Positions 24,407 through 33,900 of a DNA stretch of 64,000 nucleotides are shown piece after piece; within the stretch, counting starts at the first letter, position 1, and the number at the start of each line of letters is the position of its first letter. The position numbers and the translations under genes are program-made. A model generated the notes under the pieces. The model saw nothing but the letters and a program-made list of their open reading frames with translations, did not search any database and was not told the origin of the DNA. Source of the stretch: Sphingobium psychrophilum (GTDB taxonomy: Bacteria; Pseudomonadota; Alphaproteobacteria; Sphingomonadales; Sphingomonadaceae); NCBI RefSeq assembly GCF_012927105.1, contig NZ_JABBFV010000005.1:124001-188000 (forward strand). Reading direction: 5' to 3'.

Positions 24407-25960
24407 ATGGCGACGACATCGCCTGGCCCCGGCACGCCGGACGACCAAGCCGATGTCGTCGCCTTCCTCGACCAGGGTCACGCCTTCGAGCGAACGCGCC
24501 CCACGCGCATCGATACCCACTGCGCCAGTATTTTCCTTGTCGGCGACCGCGCCTGGAAGCTCAAGCGCGCGGTCCGGTTCGGCTATCTTGATTTCTCGAC
24601 CTTCGACAAGCGCCATGCCGCGCTCGAGGCGGAGCTTCGCCTCAACCGCCGAACCGCGCCCGATCTATATCTCGCGCTTCATCCGATCACGCGGGAAGCC
24701 GGCGGTCGACTGGCGATCGACGGCGCCGGTGACGTGGTCGACTGGCTGCTCGAGATGCGACGCTTCCCCGATGATGCGCTGCTCATCCATATCGCCGATC
24801 ACGGCCAGCTCGATGAGCGCCTGCTGATGCGGCTGGCGGACCACATAGGCGCTTTTCACTCGGCAGCGGAGGCTGATCGGGCTCACGCGGGTGCGATATC
24901 GTTCCGCCGCGTCATAGACGGCAATATTGCCAGCATGGGGGCCTTTCCCGATATCCTCGACCCGGACAAGGCGAAGCATCTCGGCGACAGCCTGCTCCAG
25001 ATGACCGATGATATGGCACCGCTGCTCGGTGCCCGAGCGCGGGAAGGCCGGGTTAGACATGGTCATGGCGATCTCCATCTCGCCAACATCGCGCTGATCG
25101 ACGGCGAGCCGACCTTGTTCGACTGCCTGGAATTCAGCGTCGAACTGGCCACGATCGATGTCCTCTACGATCTCGCCTTTCTCCTGATGGATCTCTGGCA
25201 TCGCAACCTCCGCACCGAGGCGAACATCGTCTTCAACCGCTATCTCGATCTGTCGCCGGCGGATGAGAGCGGGATCGGGCTGCTGCCCTTGTTCCTGTCG
25301 GTTCGCGCCGCGATCCGCGCGCATGTGCTGGCAGCGCAGAGCCTGCGTGCTCCTGAAGACAGGGCGCTCGCGCAGAATGCGCGATCCTATCTCGAACTTG
25401 CGCTCGCCATGCTGGTGCCCGCTCCCCCGCGGCTGGTAGCGATCGGCGGACTCTCGGGAACCGGCAAGTCCAGTCTCGCACGTCGGCTCGGCGGCGCGAT
25501 CGGACGCGCGCCCGGTGCCAGGATCCTTCGGAACGATGTACTGCGCAAGCGCCTCGCGGGGCTGTCTCCCGAGGCAAGGCTTCCCCGCGGCAGCTATTCG
25601 GCGCAGGCCGCCGCCCGGGTCTATGAGACAACTGACAGGATGGCCGCATCGGCGCTTGCGCTCGGTCAATCCGTCGTGGCCGATGCGGTGTTCGCGCAGC
25701 GTGTCGAGCGCGAGAGGATCGAGGCGGTCGGGCGGCAGTCGGGTGTTCCCTTCGATGGTCTCTGGTTAGAAGCGGCGGCAACCGCGCGGCTCAGCCGGGT
25801 CGGGACGCGCGGCGCCGACGCGTCGGATGCCGATGTTGCAGTCGCGCAGGCCCAATCCCAGCTGGAAATCGGCGATCTCGGCTCGTGGCATAGGGTCCAT
25901 GCGGACGGATCGCTGGACGAGGTGGCTGCGGTGGCGTGCGCCAAACTGGGACTCTGCTGA
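24407..25960 (+). CDS. APH-like phosphotransferase / AAA P-loop kinase fusion
   Basis: The 517-residue protein has an N-terminal aminoglycoside-phosphotransferase-like domain (about 20-330) with catalytic-loop HGDLHLANIALIDG (about 220-233) and metal-site LFDCLEF. Its C-terminal P-loop domain (about 340-510) has Walker A GLSGTGKSS (about 347-355). Its substrate is unknown. The same two-domain architecture is found in M. tuberculosis Rv2004c, a DosR-regulon protein. ATG 24407 follows hsp20 by 4 nt; the frame open further upstream overlaps hsp20. Confidence 0.85.
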   Translation: MATTSPGPGTPDDQADVVAFLDQGHAFERTRPTRIDTHCASIFLVGDRAWKLKRAVRFGYLDFSTFDKRHAALEAELRLNRRTAPDLYLALHPITREAGGRLAIDGAGDVVDWLLEMRRFPDDALLIHIADHGQLDERLLMRLADHIGAFHSAAEADRAHAGAISFRRVIDGNIASMGAFPDILDPDKAKHLGDSLLQMTDDMAPLLGARAREGRVRHGHGDLHLANIALIDGEPTLFDCLEFSVELATIDVLYDLAFLLMDLWHRNLRTEANIVFNRYLDLSPADESGIGLLPLFLSVRAAIRAHVLAAQSLRAPEDRALAQNARSYLELALAMLVPAPPRLVAIGGLSGTGKSSLARRLGGAIGRAPGARILRNDVLRKRLAGLSPEARLPRGSYSAQAAARVYETTDRMAASALALGQSVVADAVFAQRVERERIEAVGRQSGVPFDGLWLEAAATARLSRVGTRGADASDADVAVAQAQSQLEIGDLGSWHRVHADGSLDEVAAVACAKLGLC

Positions 25961-26018
25961 CGGAAACGCCTCACCTCATGCCGGTAGGCATGTTGGCCGC
26001 AGCCTTTGTCCGCGCCCG

Positions 26019-27119
26019 CTATTCGTCTTCGCCGGTTATAACTGTGAGCCGCCGGCCGGTTTCACTCCTTGCGAGACTGTCGTTGGTAACCAGCACCGTT
26101 GCGCCCTCGGTCAGGATCGCTGCGACGGAACGCCGGAATTCCTCGGCGACGCGCAATCGGTTCCGATCCTCGGATGGCGCCGTCTGCTGCGCCGGCGATG
26201 CCTCGCCGGACAACGGGATGTGCAGCCAGTGAAACCCGGTTTCATCGATAGCGCGCAGCGTATAAGCCGTCGTTCGGTCGACGGCGGTGTCGGGTGCTAT
26301 GGGTGCGGATCCGATCTGGCGGCCGTTGCGGAGCACGATCATTCGTCGATCCGCGGTGCTGATCACGATGGATACAGATCCCGAGGGTGACAGTTCGGGA
26401 CGCCATGTGAACGGCCCGGAAGGTGGAGCGTCGTCGATGTCGGAGGCGGTCGGCCGCATGGGATCGGGTACCGGCGCGACACGCGGCACTGCCGCCTCTT
26501 TCGTGATGACGACGGTCAAGCCGAGGCGGGTGACGCCATAGAGAAGCCTGGCGAAGCCCGGCGGCAGGCGGATGCAGCCATGCGACGCGGGATAGCCAGG
26601 TAGATTGCCGCCGTGCAGAGCTACGCCGCCCCAGGTCAGGCGCTGCATATAGGGCATCGGCGCATCGTCGTAGAGGTTGGACTTGTGGTCGACATGCTTT
26701 TGCAGGATCGTGAACAGCCCCGTTGGTGTCTCATGTCCGGGCTTTCCAGTCGAGACCGTGGAGACGCCGATCGGTACGCCGTTTCGGTAGGTGACGGCCC
26801 GCTGGTTGGCGAGGCTGATGATGATCAGCACGGGGCCGGCGGGAGCAATATCAGGCGCCCAGATATATTCCCCCGGCTTTAGCCGCTCGACCGTCTCAAG
26901 GACCGAACTCGTATCCAGCGTCGGTTGCTGCGCGGACAGCGGCACGGACAGCATGCCAAGGAGCAATGCCGACATCATGGCCATCCCTATGCTGCGACCC
27001 AAACGCGTCGAGGTTCGCGAAATCGGATATATCGCCAAGCTCAAACACGGCATGGCTCGCGTAGCAGAAGCATACGTGCCGGCCGAACGCATCTCATTTG
27101 ATCCTCGATAATCTGTCAT
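26019..27119 (-). CDS. L,D-transpeptidase (YkuD domain) with signal anchor
   Basis: The 366-residue protein has an N-terminal hydrophobic segment (about 48-65, MAMMSALLLGMLSVPLSA) and a YkuD catalytic domain (about 90-225). The motif ALHGGNLPGYPASHGCIRLP holds the nucleophilic Cys and catalytic His. A C-terminal domain of about 140 residues repeats part of the YkuD beta fold (VSIVISTADRRMIVLRNG) without the Cys. It would cross-link peptidoglycan or attach proteins in the periplasm. ATG 27119 has AGGA upstream; 27089 and starts nearer the signal peptide are also possible. It converges with the APH/AAA gene. Confidence 0.85.
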   Translation of the reverse strand: MTDYRGSNEMRSAGTYASATRAMPCLSLAIYPISRTSTRLGRSIGMAMMSALLLGMLSVPLSAQQPTLDTSSVLETVERLKPGEYIWAPDIAPAGPVLIIISLANQRAVTYRNGVPIGVSTVSTGKPGHETPTGLFTILQKHVDHKSNLYDDAPMPYMQRLTWGGVALHGGNLPGYPASHGCIRLPPGFARLLYGVTRLGLTVVITKEAAVPRVAPVPDPMRPTASDIDDAPPSGPFTWRPELSPSGSVSIVISTADRRMIVLRNGRQIGSAPIAPDTAVDRTTAYTLRAIDETGFHWLHIPLSGEASPAQQTAPSEDRNRLRVAEEFRRSVAAILTEGATVLVTNDSLARSETGRRLTVITGEDE

Positions 27120-27279
27120 GTCGATCCTGCGGACAACGATCCGTATCTGGACCCGTCGCACGCGAGAATGATGTGATCGGCACCGTCCTGGGATTGGTAT
27201 TATCCCCTAGTTATCCGCGCCGCCCTAACCTCTAGCGTGCGATTTCAAACGGGATCGTAGCGAAAACGAGGAGGGCGTG

Positions 27280-28092
27280 GTGAAATCGATACTTCTGCAT
27301 ATCCATGACGATCACGGACAGGCGGAGCGGCTTGCCGTGGCGCTGGACCTTGCGCGCACCCACCAGTCACATATCACCTGCGTCCAGGTCACTCCGTTCA
27401 ACAGCTATGTCGTCGGCGACCCCTTCGGCGGCCTTTATGCCTCGTCACAGCTGCTTGAGGCCCTTCAGGCGCGCGACGATGAGGAGCGAGAACGCATCGA
27501 GCAGCGACTGAAAAGCGAGGATATCTCCTGGGATTGGGAGCATGCCGATGGCAATGCCGCCGATGCGCTGGTGAGCCGCGGGCGCCTGGCCGACGTCCTC
27601 ATCCTGAGCCGCCAGAACAAGGGGCAGGATGACACGCCGGAGCCTCTGCCGATCGTCGCCGACGTGGCCATACACGCGCGCGCACCGGTGCTGGTCGTGC
27701 CCCCGGGCACGACCAGCTTCAACGCCAACGGGCCGGTCGTCATAGCCTGGAACGGATCGATCGAAGCCGCGCACAGCCTGCGCCTGACGCTTTCCTTCTT
27801 GCGGCTGGCGAGCGAAGTCCACATTGTCACCATATCGAGCGATACCAGCGAATTTCCACCGATGGACGCAAGCCGATACCTCGCCCGGCATGGTATAGCT
27901 TCTCAGCTGCACGAATGGCCCCAAGAGGGGCGCACTATCGCGCAGACGCTCTTGAACGCAGCGCGAGAACTGGCCGCATCTTCCCTCGTGATGGGAGCCT
28001 ACGGACACTCCCGGCTGCGTGAGACGGTGCTCGGCGGGGTGACCCGCGATCTCCTGTCCGACACATCCGTTCCGCTGCTGCTGGCGCACTAG
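27280..28092 (+). CDS. Tandem universal stress protein (UspA family)
   Basis: The 270-residue two-domain Usp begins KSILLHIHDDHGQ and ends with GAYGHSRLRETVLGGVTRDLL and PLLLAH. It is a paralogue of the protein at 20878-21681. GTG 27280 is preferred over the adjacent GTG 27277 because the GAGGAGGG ribosome-binding site ends 4 nt before it. It is monocistronic and divergent from the L,D-transpeptidase across a gap of about 160 nt. Confidence 0.88.
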   Translation: MKSILLHIHDDHGQAERLAVALDLARTHQSHITCVQVTPFNSYVVGDPFGGLYASSQLLEALQARDDEERERIEQRLKSEDISWDWEHADGNAADALVSRGRLADVLILSRQNKGQDDTPEPLPIVADVAIHARAPVLVVPPGTTSFNANGPVVIAWNGSIEAAHSLRLTLSFLRLASEVHIVTISSDTSEFPPMDASRYLARHGIASQLHEWPQEGRTIAQTLLNAARELAASSLVMGAYGHSRLRETVLGGVTRDLLSDTSVPLLLAH

Positions 28093-28323
28093 CATTCGCG
28101 CGCAAGGCGCCACGAGAATATACGGTAGCGCGGATCTGCGCGACAGGAACTCTGCGGGAATACCATAATCTAAGTACAGCTACGGAATGTTACGCAAGCG
28201 TGCGCGCGGCATACGGACCCGGGAATCGTCGCCGGCCAGCGTTGTTGACACGCAATAGAGGAAGCCCGCTTTCGCAGGTTGAGCCGTCGATCGTCCGTAA
28301 GCCCTTCCGTCAGGACTATCCGA

Positions 28324-29547
28324 ATGCGGCTATTGGACAAATTGCTTTTACGCCTCATCAGGACTGGTGAGCTCATCCTGTTCGAGGCGGACGGCACGCG
28401 CCATGACTATGGATCTCCGCAAGAAGGGCGCGCGCCGGTGACGATCCGGTTCACCGATCGCGGCGTGCCGCGTGCTATCGCCAGAAATCCGCGTCTGGGG
28501 GCAGCCGAGACCTGGATGGATGGCAGGCTCCTTGTGGACGGTGATGACATTCTCGGCCTCGTGGACCTCATCCAGTCCAACACAGCCTGGGAGAAGGAGG
28601 AAGGCGACGCGTTGCGCGGCAACCTCTTTATGAGCGTCGCCCATTCGCTGATTTCCCGGCTGGACCGGCTCAACTGGAAGCGGCGCTCGAAACGCAACGT
28701 TGCACATCATTATGATCTCGACGGCCGCCTCTACGATGTCTTCCTCGATTCCGACCGCCAGTATAGCTGCGGCTACTTCACCGACGTGACCACGAGCCTC
28801 GAACAGGCGCAGACGGACAAGAAAGCGCATATCGCCGCCAAGCTTCATCTCAGACCAGGCCAGCAGGTGCTCGATATTGGATGCGGCTGGGGCGGCATGG
28901 CACTGTACCTCAATCGCGTGGCAGATGTCGACGTGCTGGGGATCACGCTCAGCGAGGAACAACTCGGGGTCGCCCGCCGTCGCGCCGACGAGGCCGGCGC
29001 GGCCGACCGTGTGAAGTTCGAACTGGTCGATTATCGTGACGTAACAGGGACATTCGATCGCATCGTCTCCGTTGGCATGTTCGAGCATGTCGGGCCGCCT
29101 TATTATCGGCGTTTCTTCGAGAAATGCCGGTCGCTGCTGGCGGAGGACGGCGTGATGCTGCTGCACACCATAGGCCGCATGGGCAAGCCGGGTAGCACCG
29201 ATCCCTTCACCACCAAATATATCTTCCCCGGAGGCTATATTCCCGCGTTGTCGGAGATCGTCGGCTCGAGTGAAATCGTAAAGCTGATCGTCGCCGACGT
29301 GGAGACGTTGCGGCTCCATTACGCTTATACGTTGGAGCACTGGTATCATCGAACGGTCGCGGCAAAGGAGCGGATCGAAGCGCTATATGATACCCGCTTC
29401 TACCACATGTGGACGTTCTACTTGGCCGGCGCGCTGGCGGCTTTCCGGCATGGAGAATTATGCAACTATCAAATACAATATATTCGTCGTCGCAACGCAC
29501 TTCCGATTGTTCGCGACTATATGAGGGCCCTTCCGGAGAGAAAATGA
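28324..29547 (+). CDS. cfa: Cyclopropane-fatty-acyl-phospholipid synthase
   Basis: The 407-residue protein has the SAM-binding motif VLDIGCGWGGMALYL (about 180-194), SVGMFEHVGPPYYRRFF (about 252-268), LHTIGR and the C-terminal region YALEHWYHR-like (HYAYTLEHWYHRT). It methylenates cis double bonds of membrane phospholipids, a stationary-phase and stress modification. ATG 28324 is chosen as the family start. The gene stands alone between two Usp genes, consistent with shared stress induction. Confidence 0.93.
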   Translation: MRLLDKLLLRLIRTGELILFEADGTRHDYGSPQEGRAPVTIRFTDRGVPRAIARNPRLGAAETWMDGRLLVDGDDILGLVDLIQSNTAWEKEEGDALRGNLFMSVAHSLISRLDRLNWKRRSKRNVAHHYDLDGRLYDVFLDSDRQYSCGYFTDVTTSLEQAQTDKKAHIAAKLHLRPGQQVLDIGCGWGGMALYLNRVADVDVLGITLSEEQLGVARRRADEAGAADRVKFELVDYRDVTGTFDRIVSVGMFEHVGPPYYRRFFEKCRSLLAEDGVMLLHTIGRMGKPGSTDPFTTKYIFPGGYIPALSEIVGSSEIVKLIVADVETLRLHYAYTLEHWYHRTVAAKERIEALYDTRFYHMWTFYLAGALAAFRHGELCNYQIQYIRRRNALPIVRDYMRALPERK

Positions 29548-29945
29548 GGCTTTCCCATTCGGCGCACGGCTTCAACCCGGCAAGATATTGAAAGCGCAAC
29601 GAGCGCGGATTGGTTCAGGGACCGCTAGTGTTTCAACCATTCAGCACCCGTGCAGTCAGCGGTACGTGAAGTCCCCGCGAGCATTTATCCCCGCTGCTTC
29701 GGTAACGGTCCTTGCCGCGACAACCGCGCAGACCGGTCAGACGACGCCTCTGCGCTACCGATTCAGATAACCTCCGTAGATACCCGTATTTCGGGTATCT
29801 CCCGGATGGGTCACCGTGGCCAGCATAGGAAATCGCGGCGTCGCAACGGGCCAGAAGATTGTGCTCGAACCCCCGGTGCAGGGCGTGGTGCCGCCAGTAA
29901 CGACGCGCGCGGGAGTAAGCTGCCAAGACAACAGGAGGCCGGAAT
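29548..29945. other. Intergenic region upstream of usp-ndvB, with inverted repeat
   Basis: About 400 nt without a gene. The notable element is the perfect inverted repeat at 29778-29800. Short ORFs over this stretch have no ribosome-binding sites or family features. Confidence 0.45.
29778..29800 (+). promoter_or_regulatory. 23-bp perfect inverted repeat upstream of usp-ndvB
   Basis: Arms AGATACCCG and CGGGTATCT flank a 5-nt loop TATTT, about 145 nt before the Usp start. There is no following T-run, so it is more likely an operator or an mRNA leader hairpin than a terminator. The regulator is unknown. Confidence 0.4.
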
Positions 29946-30959
29946 ATGTCGACATCGAACGCACTCTTCCCAGTCCGCGCCGACACGCAAGCGGGAACCT
30001 GTCACGTCGTCGCGTGCCTCGATCGATCCGAGCACGCGGCCGGCGTCGTTTCCCATGCATTTGCGATCGCCCAGGCGCTCGAGGTTCCGGTAACGCTGCT
30101 GCAGGTGCTGGAAGGCCAGCCGGGAAGGGAGATGCGTCCTGACCCGATCGAATGGGACTTGCGTCGGCACGAAGCAAGGCGTCTCCTTGGAGGGCTGGCG
30201 GCGGCACCCAAGCCGTCGACCAAGATTGCAGAGGTCAAACTTGCAGAGGGTGCAACTGCCGAGGAAATCTGCCGATTCACCTGCGGACAGCCCGATTGCC
30301 TTCTCGTACTTGGCACCCAGGGCGAGAATGGCGCAAGCCAGAAAGGCATTGGCGGCACGGCCCATAATGTTCTCGATCGGGCGCCCGGTTCGATCCTGCT
30401 GGTCCCGATCGCGGCCTCCGCCGCGCCGGCGCCGAGCTATCGGCGCATCCTTGTGCCCGTGGATGGATCGACCTGGGCCGAAAGCGTTATCCCGCTTGCG
30501 GCACGGCTTGCCAAATCGGCGCAAGCGGAACTGATCCTCGCGCACGTCGTCCCGACGCCGGAACTCACCGAAACCAGGCCCCTCGAGCCGCGCGATCTCG
30601 AACTCCAACGGCATGTTGTCGAACGAAATGAAGCGACGGCGCGCGCCTATCTCGACCATGTTCGGACATATGTAGCGGCCATGGGGCTGACAGTTCGGGC
30701 GATCTCGATGCGCAGCGAGGATGTTCGCGCTGCTCTGGCCGGGTTGATCCGCGCCGAAGCGGCCGACCTCGTCGTGCTGTCGGCGCGCGGCCATGGCGGC
30801 CGCCATCACATGGACGTTCCCTATGGCAGCGTCGCCGCCTACCTCATGACCCATTCGCCGGCGCCGATGCTGATCGTTCGTCCATCCGTGACTTCAGTGG
30901 AGCCGATGGTGCTGACGAAAGTCCAGAATGCGCGCCTCCCGGCCGTAGGTCCGGTCTGA
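29946..30959 (+). CDS. Tandem universal stress protein, longer type
   Basis: The 337-residue protein has two Usp domains. The first (about 18-155) has CLVLGTQG-like LLVLGTQGENG; the second (about 165-315) begins RRILVPVDGSTWAE and has the ATP-type motif SARGHGG...GSVAAYLMTHSPAP. A good AGGAGG precedes ATG 29946. The ndvB start lies 2 nt after its stop, so the two are co-translated. It is distinct from the 267/270-residue Usp paralogues in this window. Confidence 0.88.
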   Translation: MSTSNALFPVRADTQAGTCHVVACLDRSEHAAGVVSHAFAIAQALEVPVTLLQVLEGQPGREMRPDPIEWDLRRHEARRLLGGLAAAPKPSTKIAEVKLAEGATAEEICRFTCGQPDCLLVLGTQGENGASQKGIGGTAHNVLDRAPGSILLVPIAASAAPAPSYRRILVPVDGSTWAESVIPLAARLAKSAQAELILAHVVPTPELTETRPLEPRDLELQRHVVERNEATARAYLDHVRTYVAAMGLTVRAISMRSEDVRAALAGLIRAEAADLVVLSARGHGGRHHMDVPYGSVAAYLMTHSPAPMLIVRPSVTSVEPMVLTKVQNARLPAVGPV

Positions 30960-30961
30960 GA

Positions 30962-33900
30962 ATGGCGGATGTCGAGGATGCGGACCCGATAGTCGCCGCT
31001 GCGCACGAGCTTGCGCGCCGTCACCGTCTTGTGGGCTTGGCCCGCAGAGCGGCACCGCTGACAACCTGGTCGCAGTTGCCGGCATTGCGTGCATGGCTGA
31101 GTATGGCCCGGATCGCCGCTGGCGCCGCGGAGCCGCAAAGCAGCTCGGCGGCCGAATGGCTGCTCGACAACGATTATCACGTTCAACGCGCAATCCTCCA
31201 GATCAAGGAGGATATGCCGGCCCAGTTCTACCGGCGCCTGCCCGGCCTCGCGGGTGAGGCGGCGAAGGGCCTGCCCCGCATCTATGCCCTGGCCCATGGG
31301 CTGCTCCACGCGTCGCATTTGCAGATATCGCTCAATACCGCGATCCCGTTCATCGAACGCTATCAGGATGAAGAGCCTCTGAGCATTGCCGAGCTCTGGG
31401 CGTTTCCGGCCATGCTTCGCCTGGCCTGCCTCGAGCTTCTGATAACAGGCTTCGGACGCATATTCCCGGACGTGGCCCCGCCGTTCGAGGTGGGTCCTGA
31501 TGCCACCAAATCCGCCGCAGCGGACGATACAGAATGCGTCTCGCGCGCGATCGCCAACCTCGCGGTGATCTCGACGATCCAGTGGAAGGACTTTTTCGAC
31601 CGGACAAGCCGCGTCGAGGCGATCCTGAGGCTCGACCCTGCCAAGGTCTATCCGCACATGGATTTCGACACGCGCGACCGTTACCGGCACGCAATCGAGC
31701 AGTTGTCGGACCATGGCGGCCTGCCAGAGTTGGATGTCGCCGAACGCCTGCTCGTTCAATGCCGGGCCAATGCCGACGTGCCGGCCGATCATGTCGGCTA
31801 CTGGCTGGTCGGTGATGGCCGGCCGGCGTTCGAGGATGCGATCGACGTGCGGCCGCTGGCGCTGGAATCGATCGGCCGCAGGCTCCTGCGCTATCCCGCC
31901 GCGCTTTATACGGCGGCGCTGTTCCTGGCCGGATTCGTCAGCTTTGTCGTTCCGGCGCTCTACCTTGCCTTAGTCGAGGCGACCGCAATTGGGTGGCTGC
32001 TGGGCATCGCGCTCACCACGCTGCCGGCTACCATCCTGAGCGTCACGTTCGTCAACTGGGTCGCGACGCTGCTCGTGTCGCCCCAGGTGCTTCCGAAACT
32101 CGATTTCGAGAAGGGGATCGCCGACGATTGCCGGACAGCGGTCGTGATGCCGGTGCTTGTCGCGCATCCGGCGGACGTGGCGGCGCTCCTCCAGCGGCTG
32201 GAAGGCCACTATCTCGGCAATCCCGATCCAGGGCTGCAGTTCGTTCTGCTGAGCGACCATGCCGACGCTGACAGCGACAGCCTTCCTGGCGATGCGGATG
32301 TCGAGGCTGCGCTGGAAAATGGCGTGAAGCGCCTCAACGACACCTATGGCAGCGCGGGCAGCGGCCCTTTCCATATGCTGCACCGGCCGCGTCTCTATAA
32401 TCCCGCCCAGTCGGTCTGGATGGGCTGGGAACGCAAACGCGGAAAGCTGGAGCAATTCAACGGCTATATCCTGCGCGGCGATCTCAGCCCTTTTTCACGC
32501 ACCGCCGGCCGCATCGAAGCACTTCGCGAGGTTCGGTTCGTCGTGACCGCGGACGCCGATACCCGCCTGCCGACGGGCGTCATCAATCGGATGGTGGCGA
32601 CGCTCGCCCATCCGCTCAACAAGGCTCGTTTCGATCCGCGCACCGGGCGGGTGGCAAGCGGCTACACGATCCTCCAGCCGCGGGTCGAGATCGCACCTGA
32701 AACCAGCGGACGATCGCTGTTCACGCGCTACTTCGGCGGCGACACCGCGATCGACATCTATTCACGCGCCGTATCCGACGTCTACCAGGACCTGTTCGGC
32801 TCAGGCATATTCGTCGGCAAGGGCATCTACGAAGTCGTCGCCTTCGAGCGCAGCGTCGAGGGACGAATTCCCGAGAACAACCTGCTCAGCCATGACCTGT
32901 TCGAAGGGCTGCATGGTCGCGCGGCGCTCGCCAGCGACATCATCGTCTATGAGGGCTTTCCTTCCGGCTATCTCGATTACCGCCGGCGCTGGCACCGCTG
33001 GGTGCGCGGCGATTGGCAGCTGCTGCCCTGGCTGCTTCCCCTGGTACCGGGCCGCGCGGGAACGCGCCTCCACAACCGTCTCACCTGGTTCGACCGGCTC
33101 AAGATCTTCGACAATCTTCGCCGCAGCCTCGTGCCGCCCAGCCTCGTCGCCCTGCTGCTGGGTGGATGGTTTATCCTGGGCGGCAATCCCTGGATATGGA
33201 CATCGCTGGCCATCGTCGCGCCGGCAGCCTATCTGTTCACCGACGTCGTCACGGGTCTCGCGCAAGGCCGCCGCCGCGGCGTTCTCCAGGGTGTCCTGCG
33301 ACGTCTGGGCGATGAACTCGGACGATGGGCGCTGTCGATCGCCTTCCTGATCAGCGATGCCGCCATCGCGCTCAATGCAATACTGATCACGCTCTGGCGG
33401 CTTGCCACCGGGCGTGGGCTGCTGGAGTGGACATCGGCCGCGCACACGACAGCGCACTTTGCCGCGCTCGATCCGCGACGGGCGGCCTGGCGCGAGATGT
33501 GGGTGTCGCCCGTATTCGCGCTTGCTGCCGGCTCGGGACTGGCGCTGACACATGCAGCGGCCCTCCTGCCCGCCGCGCCGCTTCTGATGCTATGGGTGCT
33601 GGCTCCGGAAATCGCGTACCGGATAAGCCGTCCGCGCCGCTCGTCGATCGAGACGCTGGGCGCTGAAGACCGTCTGTTCCTGCGCAGCATCGCGCGGCGG
33701 ACATGGTTGTTCTTCGAAACCTTCGTGAGGCCGGAGGACAACTGGCTGCCGCCCGACAATTACCAGGAGCCGCCCGAGGAGGAGATCGCCCATCGGACGT
33801 CGCCGACCAATGTCGGCATGATGCTGCTCTCCACGCTGACGGCCTGGAAGCTGGGGCATATCGGTGTGACCGATCTCGAGATGCGACTGCGCAATGCGCT